Source: Chitinophagales bacterium (GTDB lineage: Bacteria > Bacteroidota > Bacteroidia > Chitinophagales > JANQFB01). Taken from it: a stretch of 32,135 nucleotides of DNA. The position numbers were made by a program, and so were the translations under genes. The notes beneath the pieces are model-generated. The model did no database searches. It saw nothing but the letters and a program-made list of their open reading frames with translations, and was not told the origin of the DNA. This document shows, piece by piece, positions 16,559 through 24,540 of this stretch. Position 1 is the stretch's first letter; each line of letters starts with the position of its first letter. The DNA lies in contig JANQFB010000205.1 in assembly GCA_028278085.1 (NCBI GenBank), forward strand, positions 1-32,135, given 5' to 3'.

Positions 16559-17668
16559 TTAGAGGGTTTTGTAGGTACCCTGGTAAATGCAGCCGCCGAT
16601 ATTATCCTGTGACGACCCGGTTACCGAACTAAGCATATTCGGCTGTTTATTGACCCTCAGGGCGCCTGCCAGGCCGATGATAATGGCTTCCTTGAATTGG
16701 ATGGTTTGTTCCTCGGGAACCACCAGCTCGATAGGGCTGTGCGACTGGATCCTTTCGACCAGGAATTTGTTGAGGGCGCCGCCACCGGTAACCAGCATCT
16801 GCTCGTCGCCTTTAAAGCTTATGTTTTCTTTGGTTTGGATATAATTGATATCCTTGGCGATCTGCAGGGCGATATGCTCACATACCGTATTCAGCTTATC
16901 TTCGGTGTTGATATTGGATCGACGGATCACGGGCATAAACACCCGGCTGACCCAACCCCCGCTTAATGATTTCGGATAATCTTTCTCGAAATACCAGGAT
17001 TGGTTCAGGTTATCCAGCAGGTCTTCATTCATCTGGCCGCTGGCCGCAAATTCACCCCCGGCATCATAGGGCGCATTCAGGTCCCTGGCCAGGGCATTCA
17101 GGGCGAGATTGGCCGCACAAATATCGAAAGCCACCTGGACGTCCTCACTTACATGACAGGAGATATTCACGATCCCGCCGAGGTTCAGGTAGAATTTATA
17201 ACCGGGGTAAAGGTATTTTTCGCCGATCGGTACAATAGGCGTTCCCTGACCGCCTAAAGCCACATCCATCGTCCGGAAATCACAAACGACCGGCAGGCCG
17301 GTTTCGGCGGCAATGGCCGATCCGTCACCGATCTGGCTGGTTAACTTGTTTTCAGGCTGGTGAAAGATCGTTTGCCCGTGGGAAGCGATAAAATCAGCTT
17401 CATCGCGTATCCCGTGCTCCTCGATAAAATCATTGACCAGGTTGCCTAAATAATGACCGAAAAAAAAGTGCGTTTTCAGGTAATTGATGGCATTCTGTAA
17501 AACCAGCTTCGAAAGTCGTAATTGCCACACCACCGGATAAGGGATACAGGCTGATTTTAAGACCTCATAACTCCATTTGCCACCGTCCTCTTTGAACTCA
17601 CAATAAGCGATATCCAAACCATCTAAGGAAGATCCTGACATTAAGCCAATTACCTTATAACTACTCAT
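16559..17668 (-). CDS. anmK: Anhydro-N-acetylmuramic acid kinase
   Basis: A 369-aa cell-wall recycling enzyme that cleaves the 1,6-anhydro ring of anhydro-MurNAc while phosphorylating it with ATP to MurNAc-6-phosphate. The family hallmark GLMSGSSLDGLDIAYCEF is at the N-terminus (residues 8-25). Other conserved blocks are FIASHGQTIFH, IGDGSAIAAETGLPVVCDFR, GGQGTPIVP, LNLGGIVNIS and VTGGGALNKFLVERI, consistent with an ASKHA-fold kinase. The length is typical of the Bacteroidota version. The next pathway enzyme, MurQ etherase, is not in the window. Start ATG 17666-17668. Upstream, 68 AT-rich bases separate it from the cytochrome gene, so it could have its own promoter; downstream it probably continues into the epimerase gene. 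Confidence 0.94.
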   Translation of the reverse strand: MSSYKVIGLMSGSSLDGLDIAYCEFKEDGGKWSYEVLKSACIPYPVVWQLRLSKLVLQNAINYLKTHFFFGHYLGNLVNDFIEEHGIRDEADFIASHGQTIFHQPENKLTSQIGDGSAIAAETGLPVVCDFRTMDVALGGQGTPIVPIGEKYLYPGYKFYLNLGGIVNISCHVSEDVQVAFDICAANLALNALARDLNAPYDAGGEFAASGQMNEDLLDNLNQSWYFEKDYPKSLSGGWVSRVFMPVIRRSNINTEDKLNTVCEHIALQIAKDINYIQTKENISFKGDEQMLVTGGGALNKFLVERIQSHSPIELVVPEEQTIQFKEAIIIGLAGALRVNKQPNMLSSVTGSSQDNIGGCIYQGTYKTL

Positions 17669-17736
17669 ATTTCAATGGATTAAAGATGAAAACCTAAGAT
17701 ATGAAACATTGAAAAAATCTAAAAATTTATTAAACG

Positions 17737-18093
17737 TTATTTTCTGAAAGTCACGATGTACTGGGCCACCGATTCTATTTCCGCCGGGCTCAGCATATGC
17801 TTATACCCGACCATTGCTTTTTTGCCTGTTTGGATGATGCTGATCACCGAATCCAGGGGGAGTCTCGAACCCGACAGATCCGCAGCTCCACCGATAGACA
17901 GGGTACCGTCGGCACCATGACACACCTTGCAGTTTTGCTTATAAACCTTAATTCCCAGGTTCAGGCTTATCGGTTGATTAGATGGGGTTTGAGGATGTGC
18001 CTGAACCTCCTGATCATTGCTTTTTTCCGCTTGATGATTACATCCTGTGATCCATATACTGATGATCAATAAAGACCAAAAAACCGATCTCAT
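17737..18093 (-). CDS. Small c-type cytochrome lipoprotein
   Basis: A 118-aa exported monohaem cytochrome c. The N-terminus MRSVFWSLLIISIWITGC is a lipoprotein signal with the lipid-accepting Cys at residue 18. A flexible polar linker (about 20-42) leads into a cytochrome c domain with CKVCH (Cys55, Cys58, His59) for covalent haem attachment. Met94 or Met100 in KKAMVGYKHMLS is the likely sixth ligand, and a final helix IESVAQYIVTF follows. It would carry electrons on the periplasmic side of the membrane to an unseen oxidase or reductase. Its ATG lies 1 nt after the stop of the SirB2-like gene, so the pair is almost certainly co-transcribed and translationally coupled. Confidence 0.93.
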   Translation of the reverse strand: MRSVFWSLLIISIWITGCNHQAEKSNDQEVQAHPQTPSNQPISLNLGIKVYKQNCKVCHGADGTLSIGGAADLSGSRLPLDSVISIIQTGKKAMVGYKHMLSPAEIESVAQYIVTFRK

Positions 18094-18094
18094 C

Positions 18095-18460
18095 CTAATT
18101 GAACAACAATGGTGTTTTTAAGAACGATAGTAGCACCAGGTAAATAAACAACAATGCGGAAATGATGATCATTATGCGATTGTTCTTTTTGAAGCCTATA
18201 ATACCCATTGGAATGGCGATAACGACCAGCAACAGCTTCAGGTGAAACCACCCGCCGATGTTGGTGAAACCGATCTGAACCAGCATGATCACTCCCAGAC
18301 TCAAAAAAGCCAATGCGATCAGCATTTCCGGTATCCTTGCGATCTTTTGGTATTTTTCCAGGCTCTCGTTTTTCCCGGTTAAGATCATGAAGGTTTTAAT
18401 CAGAAAACTGATCAGAAAAATGACAACTAATAAAGTATGGGTATGTTTTAGACCTGTCAA
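18095..18460 (-). CDS. SirB2-like four-helix membrane protein
   Basis: A small integral membrane protein with about four hydrophobic segments (LLVVIFLISFLIKTFMIL; MLIALAFLSLGVIMLVQIGF; LKLLLVVIAIPMGIIGF; IMIIISALLFIYLVLLSFL). No ATG precedes the first helix. TTG at 18458-18460 gives MTGLKHTHTLLVV, resembling the N-terminus of SirB2-family proteins of other Bacteroidota; TTG 18487 gives a longer version. The conserved histidines early in helix 1 could bind haem or metal, but that is inference. SirB2 proteins have no settled biochemical role. Coupling to a c-type cytochrome gene one base downstream hints at a respiratory or redox-linked role. Confidence 0.75.
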   Translation of the reverse strand: MTGLKHTHTLLVVIFLISFLIKTFMILTGKNESLEKYQKIARIPEMLIALAFLSLGVIMLVQIGFTNIGGWFHLKLLLVVIAIPMGIIGFKKNNRIMIIISALLFIYLVLLSFLKTPLLFN

Positions 18461-18515
18461 TTTAAATTTCCTGCAAAGCGCCAACAAAGATAGCTAATTT
18501 ATCAAGAAATTCAAG

Positions 18516-19265
18516 CTACAATTCAGCCATCCGGCTTAAAAAATGTTCCTTGTAATTCCGGGATACACCAACGATCGTATCATCGACCATAACGACCTGT
18601 CCACCTTTGGCGCTGATGTATTTTTTGATATGCTCCATATTGATCAGGTGAGATTGATGGACACGTAGGAAATTGTAGTCGCCCAATAATTCTTCATACT
18701 CCTTCAGGATCTTGGAAACAGTGATCTTGTTCCCATTGGAGAGGTATAACTGGGTATAGCTGCCATCCGCTTCACACCGGATAATATCCTTGATCCGTAT
18801 AAATAATAATCCTTCGGAGGTCGGGATGGCAATTTTCTTTTGGCTGAGGTCTTTTTTCTTGAAGTTTTCTTTTAGGATCTCGTAACTCAGCTTGGGTTGT
18901 TCGCTGGAAATTTTTTCACTCACTTTGGAAACCGCAATTTCCAGTTCTTCGATATTGATCGGTTTCATGAGGTAATCGATAGCACAGGCCTTAAATGCCT
19001 GGATGGCATAATGATCGTGCGCGGTGGCGAAGATGAGCTCGAAATTGATCTTGTCCAGTTTATCCAGCAGGTCGAATCCTGTTTCACCCTGCATTTTCAC
19101 ATCCAAAAAAACCAGGTCGGGCTTGTGCCTTTTAATGGCAGCAATACCGCCTTTGACGTTTTCTTCACGGGCCAGTACTTCTACATTCGGGCAGTATTCC
19201 TCGAGAAGGTCGCAAAGGTTTTCCCGGGCTTTTTCCTCATCATCGATTATGATAGTTTTGATCAT
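18516..19265 (-). CDS. LytTR-family response regulator
   Basis: A 249-aa two-component regulator. The receiver domain (1 to about 120) has the acidic pair Asp8-Asp9, phospho-acceptor Asp55 in LVFLDVKM, a Thr in FATAHDHYAI and the conserved Lys101 in YLMKP. The DNA-binding LytTR domain (about 140-249) includes IRCEADGSYTQLYL, LRVHQSHLINMEHI and the end VGVSRNYKEHFL. Such LytR/AlgR-type regulators bind short direct repeats upstream of target promoters and are usually paired with a LytS/YehU-type (His_kinase) sensor. No sensor gene lies next to it, so it is an orphan in this window. Start ATG 19263-19265. Its targets are unknown. Confidence 0.94.
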   Translation of the reverse strand: MIKTIIIDDEEKARENLCDLLEEYCPNVEVLAREENVKGGIAAIKRHKPDLVFLDVKMQGETGFDLLDKLDKINFELIFATAHDHYAIQAFKACAIDYLMKPINIEELEIAVSKVSEKISSEQPKLSYEILKENFKKKDLSQKKIAIPTSEGLLFIRIKDIIRCEADGSYTQLYLSNGNKITVSKILKEYEELLGDYNFLRVHQSHLINMEHIKKYISAKGGQVVMVDDTIVGVSRNYKEHFLSRMAEL

Positions 19266-19342
19266 TACGAGGGCTGTTTATGGATGCACGTTAGGGTTAA
19301 ATATATCCTTCTGCAAAATATGAAAATATTTTTAAAAATATC

Positions 19343-20119
19343 TTATCCGGATCGGTGAATGGCGATGAGATCGAGGAATTCAAGGAGCGCCTCCACGGTT
19401 TTTTCCGGTTCTTCGAACATGGCCATATGCCCGCTGTTGTCGAAAATATGGATACTGGCTTCCTCCGCCAGGGAGAGCTGGGTTAAACCCATGGACAGCG
19501 GAAGGGCGGTATCCTGACGGCCCAGGAGGAAAAATACCGGGTACCGGGCGGTTTGCAAAACGGCTTGCCGGTCTTTCCGTTTGGCCATGGCTATCGTAGC
19601 ATTGATGATACCCCCGGCCTTATAAGCTAAAGTCCTTTGGTAAAGGGTTTCGATCAAGCCGGGGTTCGCCCGGGCAAAATCCGGTGCAAAAAGTGTGGGC
19701 AGGAAGGCCGACAAAAATTTAGTGGTGCCGTTCTCACGGATAAAAGCCACGGCTTTGTGCCTGTTCCGGACCTTTTCCTCACTATCGGCGAAAGGATGGG
19801 AATGGCATAACCCCAGCCCGGCTATAAATGCCGGATATTTTTCGGCTAGCGCCAGGCTAACATATCCGCCCATGGAATGACCGATCACCACTGCCTTTGC
19901 CAGATCATGGCATTGATCATAAACGTATCGGGCATAAGCTTCGATCGACGGTTCAACCGAAACGTCCGCCGCACTTCCGAAGCCGGGCAGATCAGGGGCA
20001 AAGACCTTGACGCTTGCAGGCAGGTGGGGGATAAGCGGTTCCCAGATCCGGCTGTCTTCACAGAAGCCATGCAGCAAAACCAGGTTCAACGGGTCCGATT
20101 GCTTGGAATTATCGGGCAT
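19343..20119 (-). CDS. Alpha/beta hydrolase
   Basis: A 258-aa cytoplasmic alpha/beta-hydrolase-fold enzyme with the oxyanion-hole region LVLLHGFCEDSRIW. The nucleophile elbow is GHSMGG (Ser82), the acid is Asp203 in LLGRQDTALPL, and His231 in NSGHMAMFEEP completes the triad. A cap region lies around residues 110-190. No signal peptide is visible. The subfamily is that of esterase/lactonase-like or BioH/MenH-like hydrolases; the substrate cannot be assigned. Start ATG 20117-20119. It is divergent from the amidohydrolase gene at 20183, with a perfect 8-bp inverted repeat in the 63 bp between them. Confidence 0.9.
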   Translation of the reverse strand: MPDNSKQSDPLNLVLLHGFCEDSRIWEPLIPHLPASVKVFAPDLPGFGSAADVSVEPSIEAYARYVYDQCHDLAKAVVIGHSMGGYVSLALAEKYPAFIAGLGLCHSHPFADSEEKVRNRHKAVAFIRENGTTKFLSAFLPTLFAPDFARANPGLIETLYQRTLAYKAGGIINATIAMAKRKDRQAVLQTARYPVFFLLGRQDTALPLSMGLTQLSLAEEASIHIFDNSGHMAMFEEPEKTVEALLEFLDLIAIHRSG

Positions 20120-20125
20120 TCTTTA

Positions 20126-20166
20126 GGGCTAATGGCTACTTTGGTGATATTTTTCTATATTAGCCC
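20126..20166. promoter_or_regulatory. Inverted repeat GGGCTAAT-N25-ATTAGCCC between divergent genes
   Basis: A perfect 8-bp inverted repeat (20126-20133 and 20159-20166) sits inside the 63-bp spacer between the alpha/beta hydrolase and the amidohydrolase genes. It could be a two-site operator controlling both promoters or a structured leader. No convincing -33/-7 promoter pair was found within the spacer. Confidence 0.4.
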
Positions 20167-20182
20167 GGTAAATTTAGGAAAC

Positions 20183-23161
20183 ATGAATCAACTGCTGCTG
20201 TTTTTTTCTATGATGGGTATGGCGCTGTGGCTATCGGCGCAATCAACATTTCCGGTGGCCGGTATAGCAGATGAACGGGAAGGTTTCTATGCTTTTACGA
20301 ATGCAACGATCGTTATGGCCCCGGGTCAGCAAATATCCGGTGCAACCCTGTTGATCAAGGAAGGCCGGATCCGGGCGGTGGGCAAAGATGTGTCTATCCC
20401 TGACGGAGCCGTTACCATCGACCTGGAAGGGAAATATATCTATCCCTCCTTTATCGACATTTTCAGCAACTATGGGATGCCCAAAGCCAAAAAAGCTAAA
20501 AAAGAAAGCCATCAACAGCCTAAAGCCCAGGTAAACTCCCTTAAAAAAGGACCTTTTCACTGGAACCAGGCGATCAAGCCCGAAGTGGAAGCCGTCGAGC
20601 TGTTTAAAACAAGCGCCGAGGATGCGGCGGCGTTCCGCAAATATGGATTCGGGGCGGTTTTAACCCATAAAAATGACGGCATTGCCCGGGGTACCGGATG
20701 CGTAGTCTTGTTAGGCAATGACAAAGCCCAGGAGATGGTCATTAAAAACAGGGCAGCAGCACATTATTCTTTTAAAAAAGGCAGCTCCAAACAGCAATAT
20801 CCCGGATCCTTGATGGGTACCATCGCACTCTTGCGGCAAACCTACCTGGATGCAAGGTGGTATATAAAAACCGCCGGTAAGGTGGAAAGCAATGTTTCGC
20901 TGGAAGCCTGGATCAAGAATCAATCCTTACCGCAGATCTTCGAAGTTGGGGAGAAGTGGTCGGTGATAAGGGCCGATAAGATCGGTGATGAATTCGGAAA
21001 GCAATACATCATCAAAGGGGCGGGCGACGAATATCAATGCCTGGAAGAGATCCGTTCCACCGGCGCCAGGATGATCATACCGCTGAAATACCCCGCTCCA
21101 TTCGAGGTGTCCGATCCCTACCGGGCCATGCAGGTTGGCTTGAAGGAAATGAAACATTGGGAATCAGCACCCTCCAATGCCGCTTACCTGGAACAAGCCG
21201 GTATTGAATTTGCTTTGACTATGGCCGGTTTGAAAAAAAAGCAGGAATTTATCCCTAACCTGCATAAAGCGGTTGAGAGAGGGTTGAGTGAGGAAACCGC
21301 CCTGAAAGCCCTGACCACCATTCCAGCCGGTATGTTATCCATGGAAAATGAATTGGGAACCCTCGAAAAAGGGAAAATTGCCAATTTCTTTATTGCCTCG
21401 GCACCTGTTTTTGAGAAAAGGCATATTATATATGAAAACTGGGTCAACGGAAAGCGGTATGTCGTCAACAACATGTCGGTCAAAGATATCAGGGGAAGTT
21501 ATGAACTGGCTTTTGCCGGTAATACTTATCCCCTCAAAGCGACCGGTGATGTAGCCCGGCCAAAGCTCAGCATTCATCCCGATGATACCACCCGGATCCC
21601 TGTGAAATTCGATCTCAAGGGGGAATTGATCAACCTCGTTTTTAGTTTTGACCAAAAGCCACCCCGGAAAATGATCCGGCTAAGCGGCTATTTCGAGGGA
21701 CGAAACTGGAAAGGCCGCGGACAAATGGAAGACGGCCGGTGGATCGATTGGTCGGCCACCTTTAAGCAGGAGCCGGAGGAAGAAAGATCAAGGTCGAAAA
21801 AGGAAAAGTCAATCAAGCCTGGTGATATTCTCTTGCCGTTTCAGGCCTATGGCCGGAAAGCCTTGCCCACCCGGGAGCATGTGTTGATCCGGAATGCCAC
21901 CGTTTGGACCAACGAATCGGAAGATATCCTGGAAAGTGCCGATGTCAGGATAAATGATGGAAAGATCGTGGCTGTCGGGAAAAGCCTGGCTCCCCAAGGA
22001 GCGACCGTTATTGACGGTACGGGCAAGCATGTTACTTCGGGAATTATCGATGAACACTCCCATATTGCTATCAAAAGCGGGGTGAATGAGTGCACCCAGG
22101 TCGTTACGGCCGAAGTCAGGATCGGGGATGTGATCAACCCGGAAAATATAAACGTTTACCGGCAATTGGCCGGAGGCGTAACCGCCGCACAATTGTTGCA
22201 TGGCTCCTGTAATCCCATTGGTGGCCAGTCGGCTTTGGTCAAATTCCGTTGGGGCCAATCGGCCGAAGGGATGAAAATTGCCGGCGCCGACGGCTTTATC
22301 AAATTTGCCCTGGGGGAGAATGTCAAACGGTCGAGGGATAACCGCAATAAGCGTTACCCGGATACCCGGATGGGCGTGGAGCAGGTATTTTATGATGCGT
22401 TCACCCGGGCTAAAAAGTACCAAAAGGAAACGGCCAATAAACTTTCGCCCATACCCTCCCGCAAGGACCTGGAACTGGAAGCGCTGGTGGAAATATTGGA
22501 AGAGAAAAGATTTATCACCTGTCATTCCTATGTGCAATCGGAGATCAATATGCTGATGCATGTAGCCGATTCCATGGGTTTTAAGGTCAATACTTTTACC
22601 CATATCCTGGAAGGCTATAAGGTAGCCGACAAAATGAAAGCCCACGGGGTGGGCGGCTCCACCTTTTCGGATTGGTGGGCCTATAAATTCGAGGTTTATG
22701 ATGCGATCCCTTATAATGGCGCGCTCATGCATAACCAGGGTGTGGTAACAGCCTATAATTCCGATGATGCGGAAATGGGCAGACGGCTGAACCAGGAAGC
22801 GGCCAAAGCGGTAAAATACGGGGGTGTGTCCGAAGAAGAAGCCTGGAAGTTCGTTACCCTCAATCCTGCCAAGCTGCTGCACCTGGATGATAAAATGGGC
22901 AGTATAAAGGTTGGCAAAGACGCCGATATTGTCATCTGGTCCGAAAATCCCTTGTCGATATATGCCAAAGCGGAAAAGACTTTTGTCGACGGTGTCCGTT
23001 ATTTCGACCAAGAAGAAGACCAAGAACTTCGTCAGTATATCGCTGCGGAAAGGAACCGGCTGATCCAGGCGATGTTAGCGGCCAAGAAAAGGGGAAGCAA
23101 AACCCAGGCCGCAAAGCCAAAACCCGATGATAGTTACCATTGTAAGGATGCGAATCCTTAA
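20183..23161 (+). CDS. Exported tandem amidohydrolase (pseudo-domain plus active domain), 992 aa
   Basis: A large exported member of the amidohydrolase superfamily. ATG 20183 gives the signal peptide MNQLLLFFSMMGMALWLSAQ; the earlier ORF start at 19877 runs antisense through the hydrolase gene and is rejected. The N-terminal half (about 20-490) has the fold's edges (FTNATIVMAPGQQI..., ...GTLEKGKIANFFI), but its first metal motif reads IDIFSNYG (residues 92-99), with Phe94 and Asn96 in place of the His pair. A beta-rich linker follows (about 490-570). The C-terminal half carries the full site: IDEHSH (His625, His627), TCHSY (His781), FTHILEG (His807) and NSDDAE (Asp861). Imidazolonepropionase/prolidase-like relatives hydrolyse cyclic amides or dipeptides; the substrate is unknown. 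A similar but smaller gene follows after about 60 nt. Confidence 0.9.
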   Translation: MNQLLLFFSMMGMALWLSAQSTFPVAGIADEREGFYAFTNATIVMAPGQQISGATLLIKEGRIRAVGKDVSIPDGAVTIDLEGKYIYPSFIDIFSNYGMPKAKKAKKESHQQPKAQVNSLKKGPFHWNQAIKPEVEAVELFKTSAEDAAAFRKYGFGAVLTHKNDGIARGTGCVVLLGNDKAQEMVIKNRAAAHYSFKKGSSKQQYPGSLMGTIALLRQTYLDARWYIKTAGKVESNVSLEAWIKNQSLPQIFEVGEKWSVIRADKIGDEFGKQYIIKGAGDEYQCLEEIRSTGARMIIPLKYPAPFEVSDPYRAMQVGLKEMKHWESAPSNAAYLEQAGIEFALTMAGLKKKQEFIPNLHKAVERGLSEETALKALTTIPAGMLSMENELGTLEKGKIANFFIASAPVFEKRHIIYENWVNGKRYVVNNMSVKDIRGSYELAFAGNTYPLKATGDVARPKLSIHPDDTTRIPVKFDLKGELINLVFSFDQKPPRKMIRLSGYFEGRNWKGRGQMEDGRWIDWSATFKQEPEEERSRSKKEKSIKPGDILLPFQAYGRKALPTREHVLIRNATVWTNESEDILESADVRINDGKIVAVGKSLAPQGATVIDGTGKHVTSGIIDEHSHIAIKSGVNECTQVVTAEVRIGDVINPENINVYRQLAGGVTAAQLLHGSCNPIGGQSALVKFRWGQSAEGMKIAGADGFIKFALGENVKRSRDNRNKRYPDTRMGVEQVFYDAFTRAKKYQKETANKLSPIPSRKDLELEALVEILEEKRFITCHSYVQSEINMLMHVADSMGFKVNTFTHILEGYKVADKMKAHGVGGSTFSDWWAYKFEVYDAIPYNGALMHNQGVVTAYNSDDAEMGRRLNQEAAKAVKYGGVSEEEAWKFVTLNPAKLLHLDDKMGSIKVGKDADIVIWSENPLSIYAKAEKTFVDGVRYFDQEEDQELRQYIAAERNRLIQAMLAAKKRGSKTQAAKPKPDDSYHCKDANP

Positions 23162-23221
23162 TCGGTGTTCGATATTCCCAACGAGGATGCTGACTACTAT
23201 ACAAAAATATAATTGGCAACA

Positions 23222-24532
23222 ATGTTGAAACAAGTTACATACATCCTGAATATCCTGTTCTTAAGCTGCTTTACGCTTTGGACTGTTCAGGCCCAGGATC
23301 CCGTTCCGGCTTCTCCGCAAACAGAACCCATCCTGCTGATCGGGGGAACGGCGCATATCGGTAACGGAAAAGTCATTGAAAACAGCGCTATCATTATTGA
23401 AGCAGGCAAGATCAAAAATATTGCCAATGCTCAGATCATCAAGCTGGGTGATTTTAAAGGAAAAACCATCCGGTGTGAAGGCAAGCATATCTATCCTGGG
23501 TTTATCGCTCTGAACACCAATATCGGCTTAACCGAGGTCAATGCCGTTCGGGCCAGCCGGGATTTCGATGAACTGGGCGCCATCAATCCGAATGTCCGGG
23601 CATTGATCGCTTATAATGCCGAATCGAAGATCATTCCTACGGTTAGAAGCAATGGCGTATTGATAGCCCAATCCACACCGAGGGGCGGGCTGATCTCCGG
23701 CACTTCTTCCCTGATGATGCTCGATGGCTGGAATTGGGAGGATGCCATGTATAAAGCCGATGACGGGGTCCATATGAACTGGCCGCAATCCTATATCCGG
23801 AGAGGATGGTGGGGATCGTCAAGGGGAATGGAGATCAATAAAAAGAAAAAGAAGGATATCCAAAAGCTGGCCGATATCTTTGAAGCGGCAGCCGCCAATG
23901 CCGAGGGATCGAGATCTCCCAACCTGAGATTGGCTTCCATGGCAGGATTGTTTACCGGCCGGCAACGCTTATATATCCATACCAACCAGGTCAATGAGAT
24001 CATTGAATCGATCCGTTTCGCCCAGTCCTATGGCGTTAAAAAGATCGTGCTGGTAGGCGGCAGGGATGCCTGGATGGCGGCTGATTTCCTGAAAGAACAT
24101 GATATTCCGGTCATCCTGGCTAAGATCCATTCCCTGCCTTCCCGATCCGATGACGATATCGACCTGTCGTTCCGTTTACCCTATCTGCTGCAAGAGGCGG
24201 GTATCCTGTATTGTCTCAGCTATAGCGGTGGCGCCACCGGAAGCCGTAATTTGCCTTTCCTGGCAGGAACGGCTGCCGCTTACGGGCTGACCAAAGAACA
24301 GGCGGTTGCAGCCGTTAGCGCGAATGCCGCCAAGATCCTGGGCATCGACCAAACCACCGGAACACTGGAGCCCGGTAAAGATGCTACTTTGTTTGTTTCT
24401 TCCGGTGATGCCCTGGATATGAGAAGCAACCAGGTGGAACATGCTTTTATCAACGGCAAAGCCATCCGGCTAAGCAGTCATCATACGATGCTTTATGAAA
24501 AATATAAAGGCAAGTATGAAAGAGGGGAATGA
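23222..24532 (+). CDS. Exported amidohydrolase-family protein with degenerate metal site
   Basis: A 436-aa exported relative of the preceding protein. ATG 23222 gives the signal peptide MLKQVTYILNILFLSCFTLW...VQAQ; the TTG at 23213 adds three residues. The family frame is intact (LIGGTAHIGNGKVIENSAII, YPGFIALN, and LGIDQTTGTLEPGKDATLFV near the end). The usual HxH, however, is NTN (98-100), and the late Asp position appears as YSGGATG. His residues remain in LYIHTNQ and LAKIHSLP. Hydrolytic activity is therefore doubtful; a scaffold or binding partner for the active neighbour is possible. It is 60 nt downstream of that gene, so likely the same operon. Its stop is 8 nt from the convergent dockerin-like gene. 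Confidence 0.88.
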   Translation: MLKQVTYILNILFLSCFTLWTVQAQDPVPASPQTEPILLIGGTAHIGNGKVIENSAIIIEAGKIKNIANAQIIKLGDFKGKTIRCEGKHIYPGFIALNTNIGLTEVNAVRASRDFDELGAINPNVRALIAYNAESKIIPTVRSNGVLIAQSTPRGGLISGTSSLMMLDGWNWEDAMYKADDGVHMNWPQSYIRRGWWGSSRGMEINKKKKKDIQKLADIFEAAAANAEGSRSPNLRLASMAGLFTGRQRLYIHTNQVNEIIESIRFAQSYGVKKIVLVGGRDAWMAADFLKEHDIPVILAKIHSLPSRSDDDIDLSFRLPYLLQEAGILYCLSYSGGATGSRNLPFLAGTAAAYGLTKEQAVAAVSANAAKILGIDQTTGTLEPGKDATLFVSSGDALDMRSNQVEHAFINGKAIRLSSHHTMLYEKYKGKYERGE

Positions 24533-24540
24533 TGAAAATC

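Noticed and set aside
19877-20182. N-terminal extension of the amidohydrolase ORF
   Set aside because: It is antisense to the conserved alpha/beta hydrolase, and ATG 20183 begins a normal signal peptide.
21809-23023. 404-aa minus-strand ORF
   Set aside because: Shadow of the amidohydrolase C-terminal half, which carries all catalytic motifs on the plus strand; the antisense protein shows no domain pattern.
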